64,000 nucleotides of DNA from CAG-411 sp050875145 (GTDB lineage Bacteria > Bacillota > Clostridia > Lachnospirales > Lachnospiraceae), in assembly GCA_050875145.1 (NCBI GenBank), contig JBNMLH010000002.1:1-64000 (forward strand), written 5' to 3'. Below, in pieces: positions 1 through 9,218 of the stretch. Numbering within the stretch: position 1 is the first letter of the stretch; every line of letters begins with the position of its first letter. A program made the translations under genes and the position numbers. The notes under the pieces were generated by a model. The model had not been told where the DNA came from. It saw only the letters and a program-made list of their open reading frames with translations, and ran no database searches.

Positions 1-1
1 A

Positions 2-88
2 AAATATCAGGAGATTACTTTGACGCCAGTCGAAAAAGCATATCTTGAAAGCATTAAAGAGGTTTCCAAGGAAGTAAAAAGGAGATAA
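2..88 (+). CDS. 3' end of a CDS that begins before the window
   Basis: An open frame runs in from the left edge and stops at TAA 86-88, giving the last 28 residues (ending LESIKEVSKEVKRR). It is lysine- and glutamate-rich and probably helical. The stop is 6 bases before the recombinase ATG at 95, and the recombinase ribosome binding site (AAAGGAGAT) overlaps this end, so the two were probably one operon on a mobile element. The fragment is too short to assign a family. Confidence 0.45.
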   Translation, partial: KYQEITLTPVEKAYLESIKEVSKEVKRR

Positions 89-94
89 CATCTG

Positions 95-1505
95 ATGAAA
101 AAACAGCAGAAATGTTACATATACACAAGAGTTTCCACTTCCATGCAGGTAGATGGTTACAGTCTGGATGCACAAAAGGACAAGCTTAAGAAATATGCAG
201 ATTATCAGGAAATGTCTATCGTCGGGGAATATTCGGATGAGGGTAAATCGGGTAAGAGTGTGGAAGGCAGACCACAGTTTAAACAGATGTTATCGGATAT
301 AGAAAATGGTAAAGATGATGTTGATTATGTGTTAGTATTTAAACTGTCAAGATTTGGAAGAAATGCAGCAGATGTTTTATCATCATTGCAGAAAATGCAG
401 GATTATGGAGTTAATCTTATCTGTGTAGAGGATGGAATTGACAGCTCCAAGGATGCCGGAAGGCTGATGATATCTGTTTTATCTGCGGTTGCAGAGATAG
501 AACGTGAGAATATCCTTGTTCAGACAATGGAAGGCCGCAGACAGAAGGCGAGAGAAGGCAAATGGAATGGAGGCTTTGCTCCATATGGTTATCAGCTGGT
601 AAATGGTGAACTTATCATTGCAGAAGATGAAGCAGAGATTATCCGTATTATATATGATAAATTCGTCAATACAACGATGGGAATGGCTGCGATAGCTGCA
701 TTTTTAAATAACAGTGGTTATAAGAAAAAGCTTCGCCAGAATAACACAATTGAAGGTTTTTCTACATCATTCGTCAAGGGTGTGCTAGACAATCCGATAT
801 ATTGCGGCAAGCTCGCATTTGGCAGAAGAAAAAATGAGAGGATTCCGGATATAAGAAATGAATATCATATTGTAAAACAAAAGGATTACTTGTTAAGTGA
901 TGGAATCCATGAGGCAATCATATCAGAAGAAATGTGGAATCAGGCACACAGAAAGCGTCAGGAGGCAGGCGTTTTACAGGTAAAAACACATAGTCTTGAG
1001 CATGAACATATTTTATCAGGAATTATCAAATGTCCTGTCTGTGGAAGCGGTATGTATGGCAATGTAAACCGCAAGAAGCATCCAGATGGAGGTTATTATA
1101 AGGATTATTTCTATTATGCCTGCAAACAGCATTGATACTTCGGAGCTTGACAGAGAATATGATGGATTAAAAGACAGACTGAGCCAGACAGCTGGGGCGA
1201 AAAACAGGCTTGCTGACCAGATGGATCATTTATCCGTATCGGATAAGAATTATGACAAAAAATATAATGACATGCAGGAACGTCTGGACAAGCTGTATGA
1301 TAAATTTACAGATCTGGAAAAGAAGACATTTTTGAAGAGCTTCCTGTCTGATGTGTTTATCTATGAGGAAGAACAAAAGGATGGCAGGATATTAAGAGGT
1401 CTCCGGTTTAAATTCCCGATATATATGAATGGCAGAAATGTATTGGGTGTGGATTGGGACAACGAAAGTACAGATGAGACGGTTGTTTTGCTAGCACTAA
1501 CATAA
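95..1505 (+). pseudogene. Large serine recombinase, decayed by deletions
   Basis: The first frame (95-1135) holds the resolvase-type catalytic domain: the RVST motif with the nucleophilic serine near residue 14, FKLSRFGRN, and AEIERENI. It continues into the recombinase domain and the first half of a zinc ribbon (CPVCGSGMYG). It stops right after YYACKQH. The rest of the protein resumes in another frame (open 1086-1505) at NSIDTSELDREYDG, so the second zinc-ribbon half is missing. From memory of full-length relatives, a second, in-frame deletion joins ERLD to KLYDKFTDLEKK and removes much of the coiled coil. The C-terminus is also short. Such enzymes excise and integrate ICEs and transposons. 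This copy is very unlikely to be active and marks an element remnant. Confidence 0.85.
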
Positions 1506-1596
1506 ATGAAGTGATATTGTTACAATGAAGTAAAAAATGGGTATATTGCATTGAAAAAGTGTGAAAATTTTGTGAATATTAACAGATGTAACAATG

Positions 1597-1625
1597 TTGT
1601 AATGAAGACGTAATTTCTGTATAAT
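1597..1625 (+). promoter_or_regulatory. Putative sigma-A promoter of the GH13 gene
   Basis: TTGTAA (1597-1602), a 17-base spacer, then TATAAT (1620-1625). It lies about 110 bases before the amylase start, leaving an untranslated leader of roughly 100 bases. Confidence 0.6.
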
Positions 1626-1735
1626 AAAAATATACAAAACGTGATTGAGAATGGTTGTTGTTCATAATCATAAAATTGTAGGAGTTTTTTGCAAGAGAGT
1701 ATAGGAAAGTCCGATTGGACTAGAAAGGGAATTGA

Positions 1736-4525
1736 ATGCGTATGAAAAAAAGAGTATGGTTTGGTGCAGGCTGTGGCATAGTTGGAGTTACAGCGTTGGC
1801 TGTGTCGACATTTTTATTTCAGACAAATATGGCTGAGGAAAACATATTTGGGCAGTTTTCTTCTGTAAAAATGGAAAATGACACAAAATTATTGTCTACG
1901 GCTGTATCAAATAAAGAAAGTCAAGGAATGACAGTGCATTTCCAATGGAATAGCAAGGAAGAAGAATGTCCTCATTTATATTATACGAATGTAAATGGTT
2001 CAGAGGATACGAATATGACTTCCCCAGGAGTTCCTATGAATGAGGATGGGGATGGTTGGTATTCCTATACTATTCCTGATGCAGACAGTGCAGAAATACA
2101 GATTAGTGTAAAAGAAAAAGGATATCAGACTACACGACAGAAAAAGAGTGGAGATGAATGGTGGTTTACAGCCGGTGAATGGTATGCAGAGAAACCTTAT
2201 TCTGATACAGATACAACGAAAGAAGAAAAGGCGGGGCAGGAAATAGTTGAGGATGCAGTGACGGTGGCTAATGATAGTAAGGTTACTGTACATTGTTATA
2301 GCGCAGATACAAAGCCATCGCTATATTATTGGAATGCACTTCCTAATGATTTGGAAGTTGGGTGGCCAGGAACGGATATGATTAGCGATGGAGATGGTTG
2401 GTATTCCTATACTTTTGATAGTACGACAAAGATTAATGTATTATTTGTTTTGGGAGATAAGCAGACGGATGATTTTACTGCAAAAACAGGTGAGTGGTGG
2501 TACACAGGAAGTGAGTGGACCAGTAAGGATCCAACAGAAGGACCGCACAGTACGGTAGAACCTACTTCTACACCGAATGTTGTCACTACGCCAAATCCAG
2601 ATATTATTACTACAGACAATGATTTTAGAGAAGAGACTATTTATTTTGTAATGACAACTCGTTTCTTTGATGGTGATAAAACTAATAACGTACATTGTGC
2701 GGATGATAAGATAGCAGGTAACGGAGATGATGATCCTGCTTGGCGTGGAGACTTTAAGGGATTGATAGAAAAATTAGATTATATTAAAGCGTTAGGTTTT
2801 TCGGCTGTATGGATTACTCCTGTTGTGGAAAATGCTTCTGGATATGATTTTCATGGTTATCATGCACTTGATTTTAAACGTGTAGATCCAAGGTTGGAAT
2901 CGGATGGAGTTGATTATCAATTACTGATAGATGAGGCTCATAAGAGAGGAATGAAGATTATACAGGATGTAGTATTGCAACATACAAGTAATTATGGAGA
3001 ACAGGGGCTGTATGATTTATTTGACCAGGAATATGTATTGGATAAGGGCGTTAAAGGAAATTCTGTAACGCAAAAAGCTAATGATATTTCCGCACTAGAT
3101 GCACATGTGCAGACGGGATGCCAATATGCAGGGACACAAAATTATGGAAGTTATGATGCTATTCCTGATAGTCAACCTACTGCGAAATACCAAACAAGAA
3201 ATGTTACGTTGCATTCGAATTCTAACTACCGTGATTTATCAGAGTGTTCTAGCGAGGCATGGGAGAATTTTGTAGTTACGAAATATCAGATTGCGGGTGA
3301 TTGTCAAGAATTAAATACAGAAAAACCGGAAGTATATAATTATGTTTTGGAAGCATATGAACAATATATGAAAATGGGTGTGGATGCCTTTCGTATTGAT
3401 ACTGTAAAGCATATATCCAGATTAACGATGAACAGCGTGTTTATACCAGGATTTTACGAGTATGCAAAATCCATTGGTAAAAAGAATTTTTTCATGTATG
3501 GAGAAGTATGTTGTCGCGTATCAGAGGTAGTAAATCATGGAGTTTCACAGGTTTCTCCTTTTTATTACACATGGAAACCGGAAAAGTCATATACATGGAA
3601 TAATGCATCCATAGATGGCAAAGATAACCTTGTAATGGCAGAAAAGGAATATGATGACCACGCAGGTTGGAAGCCAAGTAAAAGTGACAATGCAAAATTG
3701 GATGGAAATAACTATCATGAACCAGACTATACATTAAGTTCGGGATTAGGAGTTATTGACTATGCCATGCATTTCAATTTTGAATCTGCCAATAAAGCTT
3801 TTGATATTGGTAAACAGGAGGATGACTATATGAATGATTCTACATACAATGTAGTATATGTAGATTCTCATGATTATGGACCAGCTATTAATGGAAATGA
3901 TTCTAACAGATATGGTCAGGGTACGGAAGCTTGGGCGGAAAATTTAGATTTAATGTTTACGTTCCGTGGCATTCCATGTTTATATTATGGAAGTGAAGTT
4001 GAGTTTCAAAAGGATGTGAAAATTGACGCAGGTAATTCAAAGCCATTGGCTGAGACTGGCCGTGCTTACTTTGGTGATAACATTGAAGGAACTGTAAATA
4101 CCACAGATTTTGGTGTGTATAATGGTGCAACTGGTGCTATGGCAAAGACCTTGAATTCTACTTTAGCAAAACACTTGCAGACGTTGAATCGTATCCGTCG
4201 TGTAGTACCTGCACTTCAGAAAGGACAATATTCGACGGAAGGTTGTACTGGAAATATGGCATATAAGCGCCGCTATGTGGATAAAACTAATAGTATTGAC
4301 AGTTATGTGTTGGTAACTATTTCTGGGGGTTGCACATTTAACAATGTTTTAAAGGGAAAATATGTAGATTTGGTAACAGGAAAAGAATACGATGGAAATA
4401 GTGGGACTGTTACTGTTGAAAATATAGGAAAAGCAAATATGCGTGTGCTTGTGTATCAAAATCCTACTGCAGAGGCTTATGGAGCCAATGGTAAAGTTGG
4501 AGAAGGAAGTATATATTTAAAATAG
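1736..4525 (+). CDS. Secreted GH13 alpha-amylase-type glycosidase with two CBM26 modules
   Basis: This is a predicted extracellular starch-degrading enzyme of 929 residues. Residues 1-35 look like a signal peptide. Two CBM26-type starch-binding modules follow at about 65-153 and 181-267 (each with an LYY motif, a DGDGWYSYT motif and a WW..GEW end). A Thr/Pro linker (about 268-298) leads to a GH13 barrel starting at YFVMTTRFFDG. The four GH13 regions are visible: DVVLQH, GVDAFRIDTVKH (nucleophile D555), MYGEV (acid/base E590) and YVDSHD (D713). No sortase or membrane anchor is seen at the C-terminus. ATG 1736 and ATG 1742 both follow AAAGGGA, and either could start the protein. It has its own promoter and terminator, so it is probably monocistronic. 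Exact substrate specificity cannot be read from the sequence. Confidence 0.9.
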   Translation: MRMKKRVWFGAGCGIVGVTALAVSTFLFQTNMAEENIFGQFSSVKMENDTKLLSTAVSNKESQGMTVHFQWNSKEEECPHLYYTNVNGSEDTNMTSPGVPMNEDGDGWYSYTIPDADSAEIQISVKEKGYQTTRQKKSGDEWWFTAGEWYAEKPYSDTDTTKEEKAGQEIVEDAVTVANDSKVTVHCYSADTKPSLYYWNALPNDLEVGWPGTDMISDGDGWYSYTFDSTTKINVLFVLGDKQTDDFTAKTGEWWYTGSEWTSKDPTEGPHSTVEPTSTPNVVTTPNPDIITTDNDFREETIYFVMTTRFFDGDKTNNVHCADDKIAGNGDDDPAWRGDFKGLIEKLDYIKALGFSAVWITPVVENASGYDFHGYHALDFKRVDPRLESDGVDYQLLIDEAHKRGMKIIQDVVLQHTSNYGEQGLYDLFDQEYVLDKGVKGNSVTQKANDISALDAHVQTGCQYAGTQNYGSYDAIPDSQPTAKYQTRNVTLHSNSNYRDLSECSSEAWENFVVTKYQIAGDCQELNTEKPEVYNYVLEAYEQYMKMGVDAFRIDTVKHISRLTMNSVFIPGFYEYAKSIGKKNFFMYGEVCCRVSEVVNHGVSQVSPFYYTWKPEKSYTWNNASIDGKDNLVMAEKEYDDHAGWKPSKSDNAKLDGNNYHEPDYTLSSGLGVIDYAMHFNFESANKAFDIGKQEDDYMNDSTYNVVYVDSHDYGPAINGNDSNRYGQGTEAWAENLDLMFTFRGIPCLYYGSEVEFQKDVKIDAGNSKPLAETGRAYFGDNIEGTVNTTDFGVYNGATGAMAKTLNSTLAKHLQTLNRIRRVVPALQKGQYSTEGCTGNMAYKRRYVDKTNSIDSYVLVTISGGCTFNNVLKGKYVDLVTGKEYDGNSGTVTVENIGKANMRVLVYQNPTAEAYGANGKVGEGSIYLK

Positions 4526-4534
4526 CTGTAAAAT

Positions 4535-4607
4535 AATAAGGGACAGATCAAGGGGGGTATATCCTGTCAAATAGACAGGTTAAATACCATTTGGTCAGCC
4601 CTTTATT
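4535..4607 (+). terminator. Stacked stem-loop 3' of the amylase gene
   Basis: Three nested pairings: AATAAGGG (4535-4542) with CCCTTTATT (4599-4607), GGTAT (4556-4560) with ATACC (4585-4589), and a perfect inner hairpin CCTGTC/GACAGG (4563-4579). There is no long T-run. It is probably a terminator or 3'-protecting structure. Confidence 0.5.
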
Positions 4608-4700
4608 TGCATGTGTGTTTTGTACAGAGAATAAGAACGCAAAGGATGTAAAAAATCAAAAGTTAAATATTTCTAGGGAAGATAAAGAAAGGAGCCCCTC

Positions 4701-5051
4701 ATGTTATTTATAGAATACCCAAAATGCTCTACCTGTCAAAGAGCGAAGAAATGGTTAGATACACATCATATCACTTATACGGAACGTCATATTGTGGAAG
4801 AGAATCCTACTTATGATGAGTTAAAAGAGTGGTATGAAAGAAGTGGATTACCGCTTAAGAAATTTTTCAATACAAGTGGAATGGTGTATAGGGAGATGCA
4901 GTTAAAAGACAAGCTTGTGACCATGAGTGAAGAGGAGCAATTAAAGCTTTTGGCATCAAATGGGATGCTTGTGAAACGTCCGTTAATAGTAGCGGAGGAT
5001 AAGGTGTTAATCGGATTTAAGGAAGCAGAGTGGACAGAAAAATTGATGTAG
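4701..5051 (+). CDS. ArsC/Spx-family thioredoxin-fold protein
   Basis: A 116-residue protein with the compact ArsC/Spx/YffB fold signature: an N-terminal CSTC motif (C9, C12) in YPKCSTCQRAKKWL, YTERHIVEENPT, and a conserved VKRPLIV segment. Its length matches the family. Members are either glutaredoxin-like reductases (YffB, arsenate reductase) or redox-sensing RNA polymerase adaptors (Spx). The motif alone does not decide, and no ars genes are nearby. A good ribosome binding site (AAAGGAG) precedes ATG 4701. It opens a run of redox-related genes. Confidence 0.8.
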   Translation: MLFIEYPKCSTCQRAKKWLDTHHITYTERHIVEENPTYDELKEWYERSGLPLKKFFNTSGMVYREMQLKDKLVTMSEEEQLKLLASNGMLVKRPLIVAEDKVLIGFKEAEWTEKLM

Positions 5052-5228
5052 CAAGAGTTGCGTTAGTAAAGGAGACTTAAAATAGAACGTCTAAGTATAA
5101 ATTTTTCCAAAGGAGTTAAACTATGCATAGTGCCATTATTCTGGTTTGTTATTATATCCAGTTAATGTGTAGGATCGTTAGAAAAGTCATCATAGATGGT
5201 AGTTATAAAAATAGATGGAGGAATTTAT

Positions 5229-6425
5229 ATGAAGGATCGTGTCGAAGTATTAAAAAGTTATTTACAACGACTGGGAAAGGGGGAGAGCCTAGAGAGTGTC
5301 AGAGCAGATTTTGTTAAGGAATTTGCAGAAGTAGATGCCACTGAAATTATGAAAGCAGAGCAACAGATGATGAAGGAGGGGACACCGATTACAGAGGTGC
5401 AGAAGTTATGTGATGTACATGCTGCATTATTTCATGGAATGACACAAGAAGAAAAGAAAAAGAATGAAGAAAAACGTACCGAAAGAGCAGAAAAGACGAA
5501 GAGATTAGTAGCATTAAAAGGACATCCACTGTGGACACTTACACAGGAAAATGCCAAATTGTTAGAACTTATAAAGGCAGCGAGAAAAGGCATAGAAGAA
5601 AAGGGAAAAGTGGGAGATGCTGAGTTTTCTGCTATAAGAGAATTGGCAATTCATTACGCGAAAAAGGGAGATTTACTGTATCCTGTGTTAAAAGAAAAAT
5701 ATGGTATTACAGGACCGGCTGATATTATGTGGACGGTGGATGATGAGATACGTGATGAACTTGTGGCATTAGGAAAAAGCAATGAAAGAGATTCGGCATG
5801 GATGGAACGTTTTTCAAAAGTGCTGATTCGTGCAGAAGAGATGATTTTTAAAGAGGAAAATATTCTATTTCCTAATTGTGCAGCAAACTTTACAAAAGAA
5901 GAATGGATGGGAATTTATCAAGACGCAAAAGATTATGCAGTGTGTTTTGGAGTAGAACCAGTGACATGGAAACAGGCAGAATGTGTGGAGCAAAGACAGG
6001 AAGAAAAATATACGAACGGAGAAATCTATATGGCGGGTGGTCATATGACAGTGGAACAGTTAGTTGCTATGTTAAATACCATTCCAATCGAGATTACACT
6101 TGTGGATAAAGAAGATAACAATTGTTTTTTTAATGAAGGACCTAAAGTATTCAAACGCCCGACTATGGCGATTGGTCGTCCGGTATTTTCCTGTCATCCA
6201 CCGAAGGTAGAGCAACAAGTGCGGCGAATTATCGGCGAATTTAAAGCTGGAACGTTGGATGAAGTGCCTATTTGGATGGAAAAAGGTGGAAGATGCATGT
6301 ATGTAAAATACATGGCTGTGCGTAACTACAAAGGTGAATATCTCGGCACCTTGGAACTGGTGCAGGATATGGAATTTGCCAAGGAGTATTTTACAAAAAA
6401 CAGTAAGGTGTCCAAGGGAGTATAA
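5229..6425 (+). CDS. DUF438-hemerythrin-PAS domain protein
   Basis: The predicted cytoplasmic protein has 398 residues. DUF438 occupies about 1-75, a hemerythrin-like four-helix domain about 85-240 (candidate metal ligands in GHPLWTL, IHYAKKGDLLYP and FKEENILFPN), and a PAS domain about 280-390. Hemerythrin domains bind a di-iron centre that reacts with O2 or NO, and DUF438 proteins are widespread in anaerobes, so a sensing or stress role is likely but inferred. ATG 5229 is chosen because TGGAGG sits just upstream; longer in-frame starts lack such a site. The family often carries an N-terminal DUF1858 domain, which is absent here but found at the end of Hcp nearby. Confidence 0.85.
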   Translation: MKDRVEVLKSYLQRLGKGESLESVRADFVKEFAEVDATEIMKAEQQMMKEGTPITEVQKLCDVHAALFHGMTQEEKKKNEEKRTERAEKTKRLVALKGHPLWTLTQENAKLLELIKAARKGIEEKGKVGDAEFSAIRELAIHYAKKGDLLYPVLKEKYGITGPADIMWTVDDEIRDELVALGKSNERDSAWMERFSKVLIRAEEMIFKEENILFPNCAANFTKEEWMGIYQDAKDYAVCFGVEPVTWKQAECVEQRQEEKYTNGEIYMAGGHMTVEQLVAMLNTIPIEITLVDKEDNNCFFNEGPKVFKRPTMAIGRPVFSCHPPKVEQQVRRIIGEFKAGTLDEVPIWMEKGGRCMYVKYMAVRNYKGEYLGTLELVQDMEFAKEYFTKNSKVSKGV

Positions 6426-6437
6426 TTGGCAAAAACG

Positions 6438-6863
6438 TTATAAAAGCAGGTTTTGAAGTTTTTGATTATTTTGTGTACAGTTCGTGTGAAGATATAAATA
6501 AAAGGTTACATTTGCCTGCTCGTCCGTAATCGGAATACAGATTCGGTCGTGGAAGGCGATGCCATTTTTTATCCCAATATCAGTAGCGAAACAGGGAAGA
6601 GAAGAGGCTGTTACCAATTCATTAAATTCAAATTCATTGTTTTGTACCAGAAATTTGGAAGCAGGCATTTTTTCACGACAAAGTGTGTCCCAAAATCCGA
6701 GCTCAGAACGAAGTAAAAAATTAAATCCATTGATATCAGAAAAGGATACTTCCTTGCGGTTTGCAAGTTGGTGTTCTTTTTTGATGCAGAGATAAAGATG
6801 TGGTTGCCTGTATAGCAAAGCAGGTGTGTTTCTTTGTTGTGCTAAACTATAGTTGTAACACAC
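6438..6863 (-). pseudogene. LysR-family regulator remnant (C-terminal half)
   Basis: This 141-residue frame reads as the second half of a LysR substrate-binding domain (LYLCIKKEHQLANRKEVSF, GFNFLLRSELGFW, SSLPCFATDIG). The winged-helix DNA-binding domain and first subdomain are missing, and only about 60 bases separate it from the divergent aldo/keto reductase. A LysR gene divergent from an oxidoreductase is a common regulator-target arrangement, so this was probably its regulator before a deletion removed the N-terminal half. Confidence 0.7.
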
Positions 6864-6926
6864 CGACCTAATAAGATATAATCTTAGGAGGAAACGAGGT
6901 ATGTTACATTAAATAATGGAATTAAA

Positions 6927-7733
6927 ATGCCTAAGTTAGGATATGGAGTCTATCAGACGCCAGCAGAAGATACCAAAAAATGCGTGCTTGATGCCATTGA
7001 GATTGGATATCGCAGCATTGATACAGCACAGGCATATGGAAACGAAGAAGGGGTAGGCGAGGCAATTGTTGAAAGTGGACTTCCAAGAGAAGAGTTTTTC
7101 TTGACAACAAAAGTATGGATTACCAATGCAGGATATGAAAAAGCAAAGGCATCCATTCAGACATCTATGGATAAATTAAAGACGGATTATTTAGACTTGC
7201 TTTTAATACATCAACCGTTTGGGGATTATTATGGAACCTATCGTGCCATGGAGGAATTTTACAAAGCAGGTAAAATCAGAGCTATTGGAGTGTCTAATTT
7301 TGGACCAGATCGTTATTTGGATATAAAACATTTTTCAGAGATTAAACCTGCAGTAAATCAGGTGGAAACACATGTATTCCAACAGCAGAAAGTAGCTAAA
7401 GAATATATGCAGAAATATGGATGTCAGATTGAGTCTTGGGGACCTTTTGCAGAAGGAAAAAATAATATGTTTACCAATCCAGTCCTTACAAAGATTGGAC
7501 AAAAATATGGAAAGAGTGCTGCACAAGTAGCATTACGCTTCCTACTTCAAATGGATGTAGTAGTCATTCCAAAGTCCGTTCATAAAGATAGAATGCAACA
7601 GAACTTTGATGTGTTTGATTTTAAATTAAGTGAGCAGGAATTGAGTGAGATTCAGGCGTTAGACAGTGGAGAAAGCTTATTTTTCTCTCACTATGACCCT
7701 AAAACTGTTGAATGGTTTATGTCAATTTTATAA
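6927..7733 (+). CDS. Aldo/keto reductase with a damaged start
   Basis: A 268-residue NADPH-dependent aldo/keto reductase of the AKR5 / 2,5-diketogluconate reductase type. Catalytic tetrad regions are visible: SIDTAQAYGNE (Asp, Tyr), TTKVWI (Lys) and LLIHQP (His). VIPKS near the C-terminus is the cofactor phosphate site. The family normally starts with a short beta-hairpin ending in LNNGIKMP. Here that stretch is still encoded upstream in frame (6903-6926: VTLNNGIK), but no start codon precedes it. The strong GGAGG site instead serves ATG 6901, which reads MLH-stop. Translation must use ATG 6927 with a poor site, or the gene is crippled. Confidence 0.8.
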   Translation: MPKLGYGVYQTPAEDTKKCVLDAIEIGYRSIDTAQAYGNEEGVGEAIVESGLPREEFFLTTKVWITNAGYEKAKASIQTSMDKLKTDYLDLLLIHQPFGDYYGTYRAMEEFYKAGKIRAIGVSNFGPDRYLDIKHFSEIKPAVNQVETHVFQQQKVAKEYMQKYGCQIESWGPFAEGKNNMFTNPVLTKIGQKYGKSAAQVALRFLLQMDVVVIPKSVHKDRMQQNFDVFDFKLSEQELSEIQALDSGESLFFSHYDPKTVEWFMSIL

Positions 7734-7754
7734 AAAAGAACAAAAGCAAGAAGA

Positions 7755-7795
7755 GTCGATTTTTCTATAAATAATTATAGGAAAATCGACTTTTT
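7755..7795 (+). terminator. Rho-independent terminator of the aldo/keto reductase gene
   Basis: A 16-base stem (7755-7770 with 7775-7790, beginning GTCGATTTTT) with a 4-base loop, followed by TTTTT. Confidence 0.85.
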
Positions 7796-7967
7796 ATAAA
7801 AGTGCAAGAAAAAAGCATAGGTATTGAAAAATAATAATAAGAGGAGTAAGATAAACATGCTTACGTGAATAGAAAATGCATGTGTAAAAATGCAGTAGTA
7901 AGTGTCGTTTTGCAATATATGTTTGTAGAAATGGCAAAAGTGGTTTCATTCAATAGGAGGTTTTATA

Positions 7968-8645
7968 ATGAATTTGTCACAAAAGAAGATTGTCACGTTA
8001 CATGGAGAGCTTGCCTTGCTGTTTGCAGTAATTATTAACAGTTTTGGTGTCGTGCTTATGCTTTATTCTGGAGCTGGAATATCTGCAATTTCCAGTGTAC
8101 CGTATGCTTTTTCCGAGGTGCTTCCTAATTTATCACTGGGAACGTGGACTTATATCTTTCAGGGCATTTTGGTACTCAGCCTTATGTTTATGCGAAAACA
8201 GATTGTACCATCGTATTTGTTTAGTTTTGTAGTTGGCTTTTTCTTTGGTAAACTACTGGATTTACATGAATTATGGATAAAGATACTTCCAACTACGCTG
8301 TCTATGCGTATTGTCTATTTTGTAATAAGCTATATTGTAATTTGTTTTGGTATCGCACTTTCCAATCGTTGTAAGTTGCCGATTACGCCAACTGATTTAT
8401 TTCCAAGAGAGGTAGCGGATATTACAGAAATCAGTTATTCAAAAATAAAAATTGGATTTGATGTATCTTGTCTTGCATTGACAGCAGGATTAACCTTTTT
8501 TTGCTTACATCATATTGAAGGATTGGGAATTGGTACAATCCTTGCAGCCTTTACTATGGGAAAGGGCGTAAGTATTGCAGGAAAGATAATAGATCAAAAG
8601 TTTGCATTTGAAACATTTTCGGTATTACAAAGATTATCTGTATAA
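7968..8645 (+). CDS. YczE/DUF6198-type integral membrane protein
   Basis: A 225-residue protein with about five hydrophobic membrane segments. It resembles the YczE/YyaS (DUF6198) family, with features such as SGAGISAISSVPYAFSE, KLPITPTDLFPRE and a glycine-rich end (GIGTILAAFTMGKGV). The function of the family is not established; transport has been suggested. ATG 7968 has an excellent ribosome binding site (AGGAGG). The 234 bases upstream hold only the preceding terminator and no clear promoter. Confidence 0.7.
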   Translation: MNLSQKKIVTLHGELALLFAVIINSFGVVLMLYSGAGISAISSVPYAFSEVLPNLSLGTWTYIFQGILVLSLMFMRKQIVPSYLFSFVVGFFFGKLLDLHELWIKILPTTLSMRIVYFVISYIVICFGIALSNRCKLPITPTDLFPREVADITEISYSKIKIGFDVSCLALTAGLTFFCLHHIEGLGIGTILAAFTMGKGVSIAGKIIDQKFAFETFSVLQRLSV

Positions 8646-8744
8646 ATAGGAAATGGAAATAGCCAATCTTTATGAGTAAGAGGTAAAGAGAATGGTAAAG
8701 TCCGCTTTACAAGTCAAAATAAAGAAAGGAAAAGAGTAGATAAA

Positions 8745-9128
8745 ATGAGTTTAATAAAGGGAATACATCATGTTTCAATGACCTGTTGTAACGAACAGGA
8801 ATATCAAAAAGTTGTAACATTTTACCGCGATGTTTTAAAAATGCCAGTTGCAAGAACATGGGAAAAGGGAATTATGTTTGATACTGGAAGTGGTGTAATA
8901 GAAGTATTTACGGATGGAGATATGCCATTGGAAAAAGGTGTTATCAGACATTTTGCACTTGCCACAGAGGATGTGGATGCCTGTGTAAAGGCTGTTGCAG
9001 AGGCAGGATATGAAGTGTTTATAAAACCAAAGGATATTTTAATTCCAGCGGATTTGGTGTTAAAAGCAAAAATTGCATTTTGTAAGGGCCCACTGGGAGA
9101 AGAAATTGAGTTTTTTCAAGAAAAATAG
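8745..9128 (+). CDS. VOC-superfamily (glyoxalase-like) protein
   Basis: A 127-residue single-module protein of the vicinal-oxygen-chelate fold: the N-terminal IHHVSMTC strand with a metal-ligand His, YRDVLKMPVA, a central GVIEVF strand, a second IRHFALATEDVD half-module, and the ending GPLGEEIEFFQ with the metal-ligand Glu. Members bind a divalent metal and act as lyases, isomerases or dioxygenases, or only bind ligands. The substrate cannot be told here. It stands alone 99 bases after the membrane protein gene. Confidence 0.8.
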   Translation: MSLIKGIHHVSMTCCNEQEYQKVVTFYRDVLKMPVARTWEKGIMFDTGSGVIEVFTDGDMPLEKGVIRHFALATEDVDACVKAVAEAGYEVFIKPKDILIPADLVLKAKIAFCKGPLGEEIEFFQEK

Positions 9129-9218
9129 CTTTGTGGTATTGAAAAGGAAAAATTCAATCATAAATCGAAAAAATATGGAAAAGTACAAAAAAAGTACAAA
9201 AAAATGATGTATATTGTG

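Noticed and set aside
4701..5051. Arsenate resistance gene
   Set aside because: The CxxC ArsC/Spx fold is clear, but no arsR, arsB or acr3 gene is nearby and the motif does not distinguish reductase from Spx-like regulator.
5123..5317. 64-residue open frame overlapping the start of the DUF438 gene
   Set aside because: No protein-like pattern, and it overlaps the well-supported DUF438 protein in another frame.
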